Source of the DNA: Methylocystis echinoides
GTDB lineage: Bacteria; Pseudomonadota; Alphaproteobacteria; Rhizobiales; Beijerinckiaceae
Length of the DNA: 64,000 nt
Assembly (NCBI RefSeq): GCF_040687965.1
Contig: NZ_CP156084.1
Span: forward strand, 3,224,501-3,288,500
Direction: 5' to 3'
How positions within the stretch are numbered: position 1 is the stretch's first letter; the number at the start of each line of letters is the position of its first letter. A program made the position numbers and the translations under genes. The notes below the pieces were generated by a model. That model saw only the letters and a list, made by a program, of their open reading frames with translations. It searched no databases and was not told where the DNA came from. Below, one piece after another: positions 1 to 9,716 of the stretch.

Positions 1-1359
<1,359 letters not shown>

Positions 1360-1416
1360 GCGGCCGTTCAGGGCCGGCGTCGGCGCGGCCCTGACGTGCG
1401 CCGTCGCCGCAAGGCG

Positions 1417-1704
1417 TCAATAGGGCAGGCTGGACCCGTAATGACCCGGCGCGGGCGTCCCTGCGACCACGAAGGGCGCTTGGACATAGCCCACCAGGCC
1501 GCCATATGAGACCCGGCACCAGGAGCGGCAGGAGTTGGCGTCGATGGGCGCGGAAGCGGGGATGACGGCGACGACCGGGCTGCCGCTCGACGGAAGCGCA
1601 TGCATGGGCATCGCGGCCGAGACGGTGGCGGGATAGGCGCCGGCGGCGCCGATCGAAGCGGCGAGCGCCGCAGCAACGAACAGAGGCGTAAGGTTTGAAG
1701 GCAT
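1417..1704 (-). CDS. Small secreted SH3-like domain protein
   Basis: A 95-residue protein with an N-terminal signal peptide ([19 protein letters not shown]) and a C-terminal half resembling bacterial SH3 domains: [19 protein letters not shown] matches the usual W-C-x-V-x-Y-x-G-x-x-G-Y-V pattern. It is probably periplasmic, and such domains often bind cell wall. The start at 1704 is chosen over longer reading frames because GGAGGGAG sits seven bases upstream; a longer start would run antisense into surE. It converges on serS and diverges from surE. The specific role is unknown. Confidence 0.75.
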   Translation of the reverse strand: MPSNLTPLFVAAALAASIGAAGAYPATVSAAMPMHALPSSGSPVVAVIPASAPIDANSCRSWCRVSYGGLVGYVQAPFVVAGTPAPGHYGSSLPY

Positions 1705-1834
1705 TCCAAGCTCCCTCCGCATCGCCCAGCGCCCCAACCGATGTAGGGCGCCGTTGGGGGTCTGTCGCCGAATCGGTGCAGAAAGACCGCCTCCCAATGT
1801 CGCTCCGCGGCGCTCTGCCGGAGGTGTCAGCCTG

Positions 1835-2608
1835 ATGCGCATTCTCCTCACCAATGACGACGGCATCCACGCCGAGGGCCTCGCCGTCGCGGAGCGGATT
1901 GCGCGCCAGCTCACGGACGACATCTTCGTCATCGCGCCAGAGTTCGAGCAGTCGGGCGTGGCGCACTCGCTCTCGCTCAACGATCCCCTGCGGCTGCGAG
2001 AAATCTCCCCGCGTCATTTCGCCTTGAAAGGGACGCCGACGGATTGCGTCATCATGGGCGTGCGCAAGATCATGCTCGACCATCCGCCGGACCTCGTCAT
2101 TTCCGGGGTCAACAGCGGCCAGAACATCGCCGAGGACGTCACTTATTCGGGCACCATCGCCGGCGCGATGGAGGCGACGATCCTCGGCATTCCGGCCATC
2201 GCGCTGTCGCAGGTCTACGACTTCTTCGCCGGCCGCCGCGTGGTGCGCTGGGAATGCGCCGAGGCGCATGGCGTCGCCGTCGTGCGAAAGCTTCTCGACG
2301 TTGGCATTCCGCGCAACGTGCTGATGAACGTCAACTTCCCCAATTGCGCGCCGCAGGAGGTCAAAGGCGTCGCCGTCACCATGCAGGGCCGGCGCAGCAA
2401 CGATTTGATGAGAATCGAGGACCGGAAAGACGGTCGCGGCAATCCCTATCACTGGATTTCCTTCCAGCGCGGCAATTTCACGCCCGGGCCGGGGACGGAT
2501 CTGCTGGCGGTCGACGAACACAAGATCTCGATCACGCCCTTGCAGCTCGATCTTACCGACCATCCCTCGGTGACTCGGCTCGCCGCCGCTTTCGAGGCCG
2601 AGTCGTGA
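1835..2608 (+). CDS. surE: 5'/3'-nucleotidase (survival protein SurE)
   Basis: Metal-dependent nucleoside monophosphatase of the SurE family, cytoplasmic, associated with stationary-phase survival. The protein opens with the signature [15 protein letters not shown], in which the paired Asp residues bind the metal, and contains [18 protein letters not shown], the conserved Asn/Ser metal-site segment. At 257 residues the length is normal. The start at 1835 is set by this signature and by GGAGG nine bases upstream; an earlier ATG at 1754 would add an unrelated N-terminus. Its stop overlaps the GTG start of pcm, so the two are translationally coupled, the usual surE-pcm arrangement. Confidence 0.95.
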   Translation: MRILLTNDDGIHAEGLAVAERIARQLTDDIFVIAPEFEQSGVAHSLSLNDPLRLREISPRHFALKGTPTDCVIMGVRKIMLDHPPDLVISGVNSGQNIAEDVTYSGTIAGAMEATILGIPAIALSQVYDFFAGRRVVRWECAEAHGVAVVRKLLDVGIPRNVLMNVNFPNCAPQEVKGVAVTMQGRRSNDLMRIEDRKDGRGNPYHWISFQRGNFTPGPGTDLLAVDEHKISITPLQLDLTDHPSVTRLAAAFEAES

Positions 2609-3285
2609 GCGATCACGAGGCGGCCGGCGGCGGCGTCGAGGAGCGCGCCGCGCTGCTCCTCGCGGTGCGCCGGGCCGGCGTGCGGGACATTTCGGTCATG
2701 CGCGCGATCGAGGCTGTGGCGCGCGAAGAGTTCGTGCCGTACCGCTATCGCGATCTCGCCAATCGCAACATCTCTCTGCCGCTGGGCTGCGGGCAGACCA
2801 TGTCGCGCCCCGCGGGAATCGCCCGGCGCATCGAGGCGCTACGCGTGGGGCGGGGCCATCGCGTGTTGGAAATCGGGACGGGCTCCGGCTACGGGACGGC
2901 GATTCTCGGCCAGCTGGCGAAGGAGGTCGTATCGCTCGAACGTTTCGCGACGCTCGCCATCGAAGCGGCGCGACGCCTCGAGGGGCTCGGCGTCGACAAT
3001 GTGCGGGTGATCCAGGCCGATGGGCTTTCGCCAGATCCCGAGCTCGGCGTCTTCGACCGCATCCTTCTGCAGGCCGCGCTTGCCGCGCCGCCCAAAGAAC
3101 TTCTCAGCCGCCTCGCGCCCGACGGGACGCTCGTTTACGTTTTGAGCGAGAAAAAGGCAGGCGAGAAGCGTCCGCGTCAACGGTTGATTAAGCTAGATTA
3201 CAATGAACGCGGCGCCTTGCACGAAACCGATTTAGGGCCGCACAGCCTTGGCGTTGCAGCGTTTGGCCTTGCGAAATCATTGTAA
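2605..3285 (+). CDS. pcm: Protein-L-isoaspartate O-methyltransferase
   Basis: SAM-dependent methyltransferase that initiates repair of isoaspartyl residues in aged proteins. Family features are the [12 protein letters not shown] segment, corresponding to the conserved G-x-G-Q-T-[IM]-S-x-P substrate motif, and the SAM-binding motif [19 protein letters not shown]. At 226 residues the length is normal. It starts at a GTG overlapping the surE stop (GTGA). No other start fits, because the frame upstream is antisense-type noise inside surE. The pairing with surE suggests a joint stress-survival operon. Confidence 0.93.
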   Translation: MSDHEAAGGGVEERAALLLAVRRAGVRDISVMRAIEAVAREEFVPYRYRDLANRNISLPLGCGQTMSRPAGIARRIEALRVGRGHRVLEIGTGSGYGTAILGQLAKEVVSLERFATLAIEAARRLEGLGVDNVRVIQADGLSPDPELGVFDRILLQAALAAPPKELLSRLAPDGTLVYVLSEKKAGEKRPRQRLIKLDYNERGALHETDLGPHSLGVAAFGLAKSL

Positions 3286-3411
3286 ACGCATGGTTGCTCA
3301 ATTGCCGCCAGCGCCGCGAAAACGCGAAGCGGACGATTCATCTTAAACGCTCCCTTAACCGGCCATCGCCTACAACATGCGTGTTGAAGTTGCGTGCGAG
3401 TGGGCCGCGTC

Positions 3412-5013
3412 ATGCTTATCGAGCGTCATATTGCTTTTTCGCGAGTCGCAGTGCGGCTCATGATGGCTGCGGGAGCGGCCGCTCTGATGGCGGGTTGTTC
3501 CGACGCCTCGCGCTTTTCCGATCCATTCTCCGATCCGTTCTCCTCGGGCTCAGCGCCAAAGATCGCCCGCGGCGTCGATCGTGCGCCGACCGGCTCTATC
3601 GCCGCCACGGCGACGCCGGAGCCTTCCAATCTGCCAGGCCGCGTCGAATCCCGCCCGCTGCCGGGCGCGATGGCGCCGGCCCCCGTCGCTCAGGCCGCGC
3701 CCCGCACGCCCGCGCCCGTCGCTTCCGCTCCGGCCGCAGCGACCGGCGGCGCCGGGGCTTCGCATTGGACCGCCGACGGCGGCACGCCCGTCACCGTCGC
3801 CGCGGGCGAGACGGCCGCCATGCTCGCGACCCGTTACGGCGTGCCCACCGACGCTCTGCTGCGCGCGAATGGCTACAGCAACGCCGCCCAGGTGCAGCCG
3901 GGCGCCCGCCTCATCATCCCGGTTTATCGCGCGGGCGCCGTCGCGTCGGCGGCCCCCGCGCCGGTAGCGCCAGCCAGGGCCGCCGAGGCCAAAGCCGTCG
4001 CCGCCGCGAAACCCGTCGTGAAACCCGATCCCAAGGTGGAAGCGGCCGCGAAGGCTAAGGCCGAGCGCGAGGCGAAGCTCGCCCGTGAGGAAGAGCTCAA
4101 GGCGAAGAAGGCCGAGGCGCTCGCCAAGGAGCAGGAGACCAAGCGCGCCAAGAAGGCCGAGGCCGACAAGGCCGCCGCCGACAAGGCCGCCGAAGCGAAG
4201 AAGCTTGCGGAAGCCAGGCAGGCGGAGGCCAAGAAGGCCGCCGAGGCCAAGGCCGCCGAGGCGAAGCTCGCCGCCGAAAAGGCCAAGCTGGCGAAGGTCG
4301 AGGCCGCGAAGTCGAAGGCTGACGCCGTGGCGAAGGCTGAAGCCGCGAAGGCTGCGAAGGAAGCCAAGCTCGCCGAGGCCGAGGCCGCCAAGGCCGCCAA
4401 AGCCGAGCGCCAGGCGAAGGCCGAGGAAGCCGCCGCCGCGGCGCAGGCCGAGAAACAGGCCAAGGTCGCGGCCACAGAGAAGCAGGCCAAGGTCGCCGCG
4501 GCCGAGAAGCCGGCAAAGGTCGCCGCCGCCGAGAAGCCGGCCGAGGCCGCTCCCGCGGCGCGCTCCATCGACAAGACGACGACCACCGCCTCTGTCCCGC
4601 CGGCGGCCGAAGAGGCGACCAAGGTCTCGACGTCCGATCCCGACCGCCCCGAATTCCGCTGGCCGGCGCGCGGCCGCATCATTCAGGGCTTCTCGACCGG
4701 CGGCAACGACGGCATCAACATCGCCGTGCCCGAAGGCACGCCGGTCAAGGCCGCCGAGGGTGGGCAGGTCGCCTACGCTGGCAGCGAGCTCAAGGGTTAT
4801 GGCAATCTGGTGCTGATCCGTCACCCCAACGGCTATGTCACCGCCTACGCCCACAATGGCGAGCTGGAGGTGAAGCGCGGCGATACGGTGAAGCGCGGCC
4901 AGACGATTGCGAAGTCCGGGCAGAGCGGCAATGTCGGCTCCCCGCAATTGCACTTCGAACTGCGCAAGGGCGCGACCCCGGTCGATCCGACGAGCTATCT
5001 CGCCGGGCTCTGA
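3412..5013 (+). CDS. LysM/LytM (M23-fold) lipoprotein, NlpD-like amidase activator
   Basis: A 533-residue envelope lipoprotein. The N-terminus has a lipobox (LMAGC, lipidated Cys near residue 29). A LysM peptidoglycan-binding domain lies around residues 118-172, then ~200 residues of Ala/Lys/Glu-rich coiled coil, then a LytM/M23 domain from ~420 to the end. The M23 zinc ligands appear lost: the usual H-x-G-x-D is NDGIN, and the final H-x-H is QLH. NlpD and EnvC have this kind of degenerate domain and activate cell-wall amidases instead of cutting wall themselves. Gene order surE-pcm-nlpD supports the assignment. The start is ATG 3412; a GTG at 3394 is possible. Confidence 0.85.
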   Translation: MLIERHIAFSRVAVRLMMAAGAAALMAGCSDASRFSDPFSDPFSSGSAPKIARGVDRAPTGSIAATATPEPSNLPGRVESRPLPGAMAPAPVAQAAPRTPAPVASAPAAATGGAGASHWTADGGTPVTVAAGETAAMLATRYGVPTDALLRANGYSNAAQVQPGARLIIPVYRAGAVASAAPAPVAPARAAEAKAVAAAKPVVKPDPKVEAAAKAKAEREAKLAREEELKAKKAEALAKEQETKRAKKAEADKAAADKAAEAKKLAEARQAEAKKAAEAKAAEAKLAAEKAKLAKVEAAKSKADAVAKAEAAKAAKEAKLAEAEAAKAAKAERQAKAEEAAAAAQAEKQAKVAATEKQAKVAAAEKPAKVAAAEKPAEAAPAARSIDKTTTTASVPPAAEEATKVSTSDPDRPEFRWPARGRIIQGFSTGGNDGINIAVPEGTPVKAAEGGQVAYAGSELKGYGNLVLIRHPNGYVTAYAHNGELEVKRGDTVKRGQTIAKSGQSGNVGSPQLHFELRKGATPVDPTSYLAGL

Positions 5014-5034
5014 GCCGGAGAAGGAATCTCCGGC
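5014..5034 (+). other. Hairpin just after the NlpD-like gene
   Basis: Perfect 8-bp stem GCCGGAGA/TCTCCGGC with a 5-base loop immediately after the stop codon. There is no T-run behind it, so it is more likely an mRNA 3' stabiliser ahead of the true terminator at 5063. Confidence 0.5.
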
Positions 5035-5062
5035 GTTCGCGAGACACTGACGTTCGGAGCAG

Positions 5063-5104
5063 GGCGGCGGGTCCCAGGAAAGGCCCGCCGCCTCTTATTT
5101 TATC
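5063..5104 (+). terminator. Rho-independent terminator after the NlpD-like gene
   Basis: A 9-bp perfect GC stem (GGCGGCGGG with CCCGCCGCC, 12-base loop) followed by TCTTATTTTAT. It ends the serS-side plus-strand transcript before the small secreted gene at 5163. Confidence 0.8.
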
Positions 5105-5162
5105 CGCGGATGCGCTATAGGAGGCGGCGAAGCCTTAAGAACCAACAAGGGACAAAACGCCC

Positions 5163-5456
5163 GTGAAATACCGTCTCGCCTGCCTTTTCGTCCTTGCCGC
5201 CACGCCCGCCTTCGCCGTCGACCCGACCGGCATTCCGCAATGCGACGCGCTGCTGAAGCGCTACGAGGCCTGCTCGTCGCTGCTTTCGCCCAAACAGGTC
5301 CACGCCGCGCAGAAGGAATTGCTCGACGGCGCCATGGGCATGCGCGCCGCAGCAGGAGATCCCAAGCTCAGGCCGGACCTCGAGCGCTATTGCACAGACC
5401 GCTTCGAGCAGATGAAAAAGGAAAGCGACATCAAGGAGTGCATGTCGAAGCCGTAA
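5163..5456 (+). CDS. Small secreted four-cysteine helical protein
   Basis: A 97-residue protein with a signal peptide (about residues 1-18, ending AFA) and a mature part predicted to be helical. Four cysteines fall as C27-x9-C37 and C77-x15-C93, which resembles a disulfide-stapled helical hairpin. It is probably periplasmic. The start is GTG at 5163; no ATG gives a signal peptide. It follows a terminator, so it probably has its own promoter, and it converges on zapE. I do not recognise the family. Confidence 0.6.
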   Translation: MKYRLACLFVLAATPAFAVDPTGIPQCDALLKRYEACSSLLSPKQVHAAQKELLDGAMGMRAAAGDPKLRPDLERYCTDRFEQMKKESDIKECMSKP

Positions 5457-5475
5457 GCCGCTCGAGGAGAGGGCG

Positions 5476-6609
5476 CTACGTCGCCAGCGCTTTGCCTACG
5501 GCGCAGCGTTCGAGGTAATAGCGGGAGCGCATTTCAGCGAGCCGCGACGCCGCGCGCTGGAATTCCCGCGCCTCCGGGCCCTCGGGCGCCTCGTAGAGGC
5601 ATTCGGGCTCCGCCGCCGCCGAAATGGCGAGCAGCGCATGCGCCTCGTAGAGCACGTCGATGAGCATGATCAGCCGACGCGCCTCGTTGCGCTGCTCGGG
5701 CGCGAGGATCGGCACGTCATCCAGCATGATGGCGTCAAAGCGTTGCGCCAGCGCGAGATAATCCGAGGCGGCGAGCGGACGGCCGCAAAGATCGTCGAAG
5801 CCCAGACGCGCCACGCGGCCCGCTGTCTGCGGGACGAAGACGGCGCGCCGCTTCAGTTCCAGCGTGGCCGGCGCGCCGCGTTTTGCGCCGGTGAGCGAGA
5901 GAAACAGCGCGTCCATCGCCGCATGGGCGCGCTCGTCGGAGGGCGTGAAATAAACCTCGCCCGCGCAATCTTGCCGACCCCGATAGTCGATCGGCGCGGC
6001 GAGGCGCAGCACGTCCATGCGCTCCTGCAACAGCGCGATGAAGGGAAGGAAGAGATCGCGGTTGCGGCCGCCGTCATAGAGCCGCGACGGTTCGACATTG
6101 GACGTCGCGACCACCACGACATTTTCAGCAAAGAGCGTCGTGAACAGCCGCGCGAGAATGGTTGCGTCGGCGATGTCGGTGACTGCGAATTCGTCGAAGC
6201 AGAGAAGCTGCGTTTCATGGGCGATCTCGGTTGCGACGCGCGTCACCGGATCGGCGAGCCCGGCGGCCGACTGCCTGCGCATCCGGTGCAGTCTTTCGTG
6301 CACGTCGGCCATGAAGCCATGGAAATGCGCGCGGCGCTTCTTCTCTACAGGCGCCATGTCGAAGAAGAGGTTCATCAACATGGTCTTGCCGCGACCGACC
6401 GGTCCCCAGAGATAGAGGCCGCGCGGCCGCTCCTCCTGCCAGAAAAAGGCGCGCAGCACGCGCGGCAGCGGCGCGCTCGGCGCCTGGCCTTTGGCGAGCG
6501 CGTCGACGAGCGCCTGCAGCTTCTTCACCGCGGCGCGTTGCGAGGCGTCGGGGTGGAGGCCGCGTTCGATAACGAGAGCGTCGTAGCGCTCGACGAGGGG
6601 GCGCGTCAT
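5476..6609 (-). CDS. zapE: AFG1-like ATPase (cell division protein ZapE)
   Basis: AAA-type P-loop ATPase of the AFG1/ZapE family, which in E. coli acts on FtsZ during division and whose eukaryotic relatives work in mitochondrial protein quality control. The Walker A is YLWGPVGRGKTMLM and the Walker B is LLCFDEFAVTDIADA, with the family segment HFHGFMADVHERLH between them. At 377 residues it has the normal length. The start at 6609 is an ATG two bases after the upstream GNAT stop, so the two probably form an operon. A longer frame upstream is antisense-type extension. Confidence 0.9.
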   Translation of the reverse strand: MTRPLVERYDALVIERGLHPDASQRAAVKKLQALVDALAKGQAPSAPLPRVLRAFFWQEERPRGLYLWGPVGRGKTMLMNLFFDMAPVEKKRRAHFHGFMADVHERLHRMRRQSAAGLADPVTRVATEIAHETQLLCFDEFAVTDIADATILARLFTTLFAENVVVVATSNVEPSRLYDGGRNRDLFLPFIALLQERMDVLRLAAPIDYRGRQDCAGEVYFTPSDERAHAAMDALFLSLTGAKRGAPATLELKRRAVFVPQTAGRVARLGFDDLCGRPLAASDYLALAQRFDAIMLDDVPILAPEQRNEARRLIMLIDVLYEAHALLAISAAAEPECLYEAPEGPEAREFQRAASRLAEMRSRYYLERCAVGKALAT

Positions 6610-6611
6610 GA

Positions 6612-7109
6612 TCACGCGCGCCGCATCTGGCCGCTCGCGGCCTCGAAGGCGCCGGGCCGCAGTTCGCAATAAAGGATTCGATCCGGATCGACCGGCCCCG
6701 GCATGGTGATCTTGCCGCGCGGCACGCGGTCGAAGCCGAGCCGCGCATAATAATCCAGATCGCCGACGAGGAGCACCAGCCCGTGGCCCGCCGTGCGGGC
6801 GGCCTCCAGCGAATGATTGACGAGCTTCTCCCCCACACCTTGCGAGCGAAAAGCGGGTTCGACCGTGAGCGGGCCGAGCAGCATCGCGGGCGTCGATCCG
6901 ATGAGAACGCCCGTCATGCGGTTGGCGCCGACGAGCAGCGTGCCGACGCGCGCCACGAAGGACAAGGACAGATCGGGCGCGACGCCCTCGCGCAGCCGAT
7001 AGGCGGTGCGGGCGTAGCGACCGGGGCCGAAGGCGCGCTCGTCGAGTTTCTCGATCTGCGCCTCGTCGGCGGCGGTCATGGGGAAGAATTTGATGACAAG
7101 GTCGATCAT
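6612..7109 (-). CDS. GNAT family N-acetyltransferase
   Basis: A 165-residue single-domain GNAT. The acetyl-CoA-binding motif A is visible as LGPLTVEPAFRSQGVGEKLV, with the Q/R-x-x-G-x-G/A pyrophosphate loop (RSQGVGEKL), followed by YYARLGFDRVPRG, the usual C-terminal GNAT strand. The substrate cannot be told from sequence. The start is uncertain: 7109 is preferred because residues from MIDLVIKFFPM align with normal GNAT starts; ATG 7127 and 7163 are alternatives. It lies immediately upstream of zapE and probably shares its transcript. Confidence 0.8.
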   Translation of the reverse strand: MIDLVIKFFPMTAADEAQIEKLDERAFGPGRYARTAYRLREGVAPDLSLSFVARVGTLLVGANRMTGVLIGSTPAMLLGPLTVEPAFRSQGVGEKLVNHSLEAARTAGHGLVLLVGDLDYYARLGFDRVPRGKITMPGPVDPDRILYCELRPGAFEAASGQMRRA

Positions 7110-7198
7110 GAGCCTGAGCGAGCCCATAACACGCGCGGCGCAGAGGGCAAAACCTTGGCGCATTGAACTTGCCGGCGCGCGGCGCCAAGCTCTCCCGC

Positions 7199-7768
7199 AT
7201 GACCATCGGGATCAGACGGGCAGGGGTCGAGGACGCGCGGGCCATTGCGCAAATCCATATCGCGAGCTGGCGCGAGACCTATGCGCAGATGATGCCGGCC
7301 GAGACTCTCGCCGCGCTCGACGCGTTGGAATGGACCGAACGCTGGCGCGGATATCTCTCTGACGACGATCCGGCCGCGGCGACCTTTCTGGCGCTGGATG
7401 AAACCGGCGACGCCGCGGGTTTCGGCTATTGCCGGCGCCAGCGCTCCGAGAAGCTGCTGCCGCTGGGGTTCTCGGGGGAGATCACGTCGCTCTATCTGTT
7501 GCGCAGGGTCCAGCGGCGCGGGGCGGGGCGGCGACTGCTCGGCGCCATGGCGGAGCATCTTCTCGCGCAAGGCTTGAACAGCGCCGGGCTCTGGGTCTTC
7601 CGGGACGCCGCCCATGCGCGGCGCTTTTACGAGGCGCATGGCGCCACGCCGACGGGCGTCGAGGGCGTGTGGGAGATTTACGGGCTCGTTCTGGCGGATA
7701 TGGCGTATGGCTGGAGGGACTTGCGCCCGCTCGCTTTCAGTGGAGGCTCTTCAGAAGCCGGCGCATGA
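7199..7768 (+). CDS. GNAT family N-acetyltransferase
   Basis: A 189-residue GNAT unrelated in detail to its divergent neighbour. It has the N-terminal IRRAGVEDARAIAQIHIASW typical of the family, and motif A as LYLLRRVQRRGAGRRLLGAM with the R-x-x-G-x-G/A loop. GLWVFRDAAHARRFYEAHGA is the conserved C-terminal part. The substrate is unknown. The start at 7199 (MTIGIRRAG) is preferred over 7163 because the domain begins there. Its 3' end overlaps the converging EF-hand gene by 32 bases. Confidence 0.82.
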   Translation: MTIGIRRAGVEDARAIAQIHIASWRETYAQMMPAETLAALDALEWTERWRGYLSDDDPAAATFLALDETGDAAGFGYCRRQRSEKLLPLGFSGEITSLYLLRRVQRRGAGRRLLGAMAEHLLAQGLNSAGLWVFRDAAHARRFYEAHGATPTGVEGVWEIYGLVLADMAYGWRDLRPLAFSGGSSEAGA

Positions 7769-8213
7769 AAGGCGCGCGCTTGAAGGCGGCAAGGTCGATT
7801 TTCAGCTCCTCGCCTTCCTTGGGCTTGCCGGCCATGCCCTTCCGCGCGTCGCCGAGCACGCCGGCGCGATAGTCCTCGAGGGTCAAGGCGCCCGCGTGGC
7901 GGCGGTCCCAGCGTTTGAAGATTTCGTATTTGGCCTTGTCATAGGCGTCCGAGCGGCCCTGATCCGCGGCGAGATCGGCGAGGCCAAAGCTGAAGCGCAT
8001 CCACGCCTCGGGCTTGATGGCGCCGGTCTTTTTCGGGTCCATCTCGGCGAAGGTCCTGTCGATGACGCGATTGGCTTCGGCGGTGGTGATGACGCCGTCG
8101 CGGTCCTCGTCGAAGAGCTGAAAGATCGCGTCGAGCATATGGTGGGCGTCGCTTTGCGCCAACGCCGCGCCGCCGGCCAGCGTCAAAGCGAGCGCGGCGA
8201 GATAGAGCTTCAT
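7737..8213 (-). CDS. Secreted EF-hand calcium-binding protein
   Basis: A 158-residue protein with a signal peptide (residues 1-19, ending ALA) and one canonical EF-hand loop, D35-E-D37-R-D39-G-V-I-T-T-A-E46, which should bind calcium or a similar ion in the periplasm. Two further loop-like segments (DPKKTGAIKPEA near 59-70 and DRRHAGALTLED near 103-114) lack acidic ligands. The role is unknown. The start ATG 8213 gives the signal peptide. It lies just downstream of the Nudix gene on the same strand (26-base gap) and overlaps the converging GNAT gene. Confidence 0.75.
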   Translation of the reverse strand: MKLYLAALALTLAGGAALAQSDAHHMLDAIFQLFDEDRDGVITTAEANRVIDRTFAEMDPKKTGAIKPEAWMRFSFGLADLAADQGRSDAYDKAKYEIFKRWDRRHAGALTLEDYRAGVLGDARKGMAGKPKEGEELKIDLAAFKRAPFMRRLLKSLH

Positions 8214-8239
8214 CGGAAAGTCCTCGGAAAAGTTACAGC

Positions 8240-8737
8240 TCACCAATAAGGCGAGACGGGCTCGCCATCCAGAACCTCGGCAATGCGGGCGCGCGTCGCG
8301 GGGGTCGCGTCCGGCGGCAGAGAGGCGAGCGGGAAGAAGGCGGCCTCGGCAATCTCGCGGTCCGGGGCGCGCGGACCCTCGTGATGGAAGTGGCGCACGA
8401 CATAGAGCGCGACATGGTCGCGGGCCGAGACGCGGCGGTTGAGATAGACGCCGTGAAGCGCCGGCGCGCCCAAAAGATGCACGCCGCCTTCCTCCTGAAG
8501 TTCGCGGGCGAGGGCCTGAAGCATCGTCTCGCCGCGCTCGACGCCGCCGCCCGGCAGATAGAAGCCCGGCACATACGTGTGGCGCACGAGCAGCACGCGC
8601 TCCTCCGCGTCGATCACGAGGCCGCGAACGCCGAGCGTCATGGCGCGGTTGAAGAGGCCTCCGAAGGTGATGAGTTTCGAGACGATCTTCCTGTGAACGG
8701 CATGCGCCGCGCGCGGCTTTTGCAGCGTCGTCGTCAC
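8240..8737 (-). CDS. Nudix hydrolase
   Basis: A 165-residue Nudix hydrolase. The Nudix box is complete: GGGVERGETMLQALARELQE followed by EGG, matching G-x5-E-x7-R-E-x-x-E-E-x-G. The family hydrolyses nucleoside diphosphate derivatives; the substrate is not predictable here. The start is placed at GTG 8737 because GAGAGGAG lies eight bases upstream; GTG 8755 would include that ribosome-binding site in the coding region. It diverges from the metallophosphoesterase at 8820. Confidence 0.85.
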   Translation of the reverse strand: MTTTLQKPRAAHAVHRKIVSKLITFGGLFNRAMTLGVRGLVIDAEERVLLVRHTYVPGFYLPGGGVERGETMLQALARELQEEGGVHLLGAPALHGVYLNRRVSARDHVALYVVRHFHHEGPRAPDREIAEAAFFPLASLPPDATPATRARIAEVLDGEPVSPYW

Positions 8738-8819
8738 GGAAGGCTCCTCTCTCACAATCGCGACTATGGCAAATGGCGCGGGAAGGCTCTAGGACTATCT
8801 CGCCAACGAAGGACGATCC

Positions 8820-9716
8820 TTGAGCTTTCTCCTCGCCCATCTCTCCGACGCGCATATCGGTCCGATCCCGCGGCCCAATCTCGCCGAATTGCTCGGCAAG
8901 CGCGTCACCGGCTATGTCAACTGGCTCTACAAGCGCGCCGGCCAGCACGACATGGGGGTGCTGGCGACGCTCGTCTCGGACATGCAGGCGCAGCGGCCGG
9001 ATCATGTGCTCATGACGGGCGACATCGTCAATATCGGCCTGCCGGCGGAGATTGCGCTCGCCAAGGACTGGCTCGCCACGCTCGGGGGCTCCGAGGCGGT
9101 GAGCTTCACGCCAGGCAATCACGACGCCTATGTGGCCGATGCGACGAAGCTCGTGCACGAGGTCTTCGAGCCCTGGACCGTGAGCGAGACCGGGGCGGCG
9201 GGCTTTCCCTTCCTGCGCCGGCGCGCCGGCGTGGCGCTGATCGGCCTCGATTCGGGCGTGCCCACTGCGCCCTTCGTGGCTTCCGGCCGGCTCGGCGAGA
9301 CTCAGCTTGCGGCGCTCGGCCGGCTGCTCGATCAGACGAAAGCCGAGGGGCTGGCGCGGGTCGTTTTCCTGCACCATCCGCCGCATGTCGGCGGCGCGCG
9401 CGTGCTGCGCGGTCTCGACGACGCGGCCGCCTTCGAGGCGGTCATCGCGCGACACGGCGCGGAGCTGGTCGTGCATGGCCATAACCACAAGCCGAGCGTC
9501 GCCTATATCGATGGTCGGCAGGGTCAGACGCCCGTCGTCGGCGTCGCCTCCGCTTCGGCGCGCCCCGGCGGCCATTATCCGGCGGCGGAATATAACCTCT
9601 ACGCCATCGAGGGCGCCGGCGAGGGGGCGCGCGTCACTTTGCGTCGCCGCGTCCTCAACGAGGCGGGCGAGGTCGTCGAAGCAGGCGCCGAGGAACTGGG
9701 TCAGGCCGGAAAATAA
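8820..9716 (+). CDS. Calcineurin-like metallophosphoesterase
   Basis: A 298-residue cytoplasmic metallophosphoesterase with all five metal-binding blocks in order: LSDAHIG (D-x-H), MTGDIVN (GD), TPGNHDAY (GNHD), FLHHPPH and HGHNHK (GHxH). The arrangement resembles CpdA/Icc-type cyclic nucleotide phosphodiesterases, but the true substrate is not known. The start is TTG at 8820, since the first metal block begins nine residues in and no ATG is available. The last 16 bases overlap the converging gene at 9701. Confidence 0.85.
   Translation: MSFLLAHLSDAHIGPIPRPNLAELLGKRVTGYVNWLYKRAGQHDMGVLATLVSDMQAQRPDHVLMTGDIVNIGLPAEIALAKDWLATLGGSEAVSFTPGNHDAYVADATKLVHEVFEPWTVSETGAAGFPFLRRRAGVALIGLDSGVPTAPFVASGRLGETQLAALGRLLDQTKAEGLARVVFLHHPPHVGGARVLRGLDDAAAFEAVIARHGAELVVHGHNHKPSVAYIDGRQGQTPVVGVASASARPGGHYPAAEYNLYAIEGAGEGARVTLRRRVLNEAGEVVEAGAEELGQAGK

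Noticed and set aside
3550-4953. 467- and 252-residue minus-strand frames
   Set aside because: Antisense to the Ala/Lys-rich coiled coil of the LysM/LytM lipoprotein; low-complexity Leu/Gly and Ala/Ser repeats.
7737-8213. EF-hand protein as lanmodulin (lanthanide binding)
   Set aside because: One loop has Pro in position 2 as in lanmodulin, but it lacks the acidic ligands, and the canonical loop has Glu in that position; only one working EF-hand is evident.
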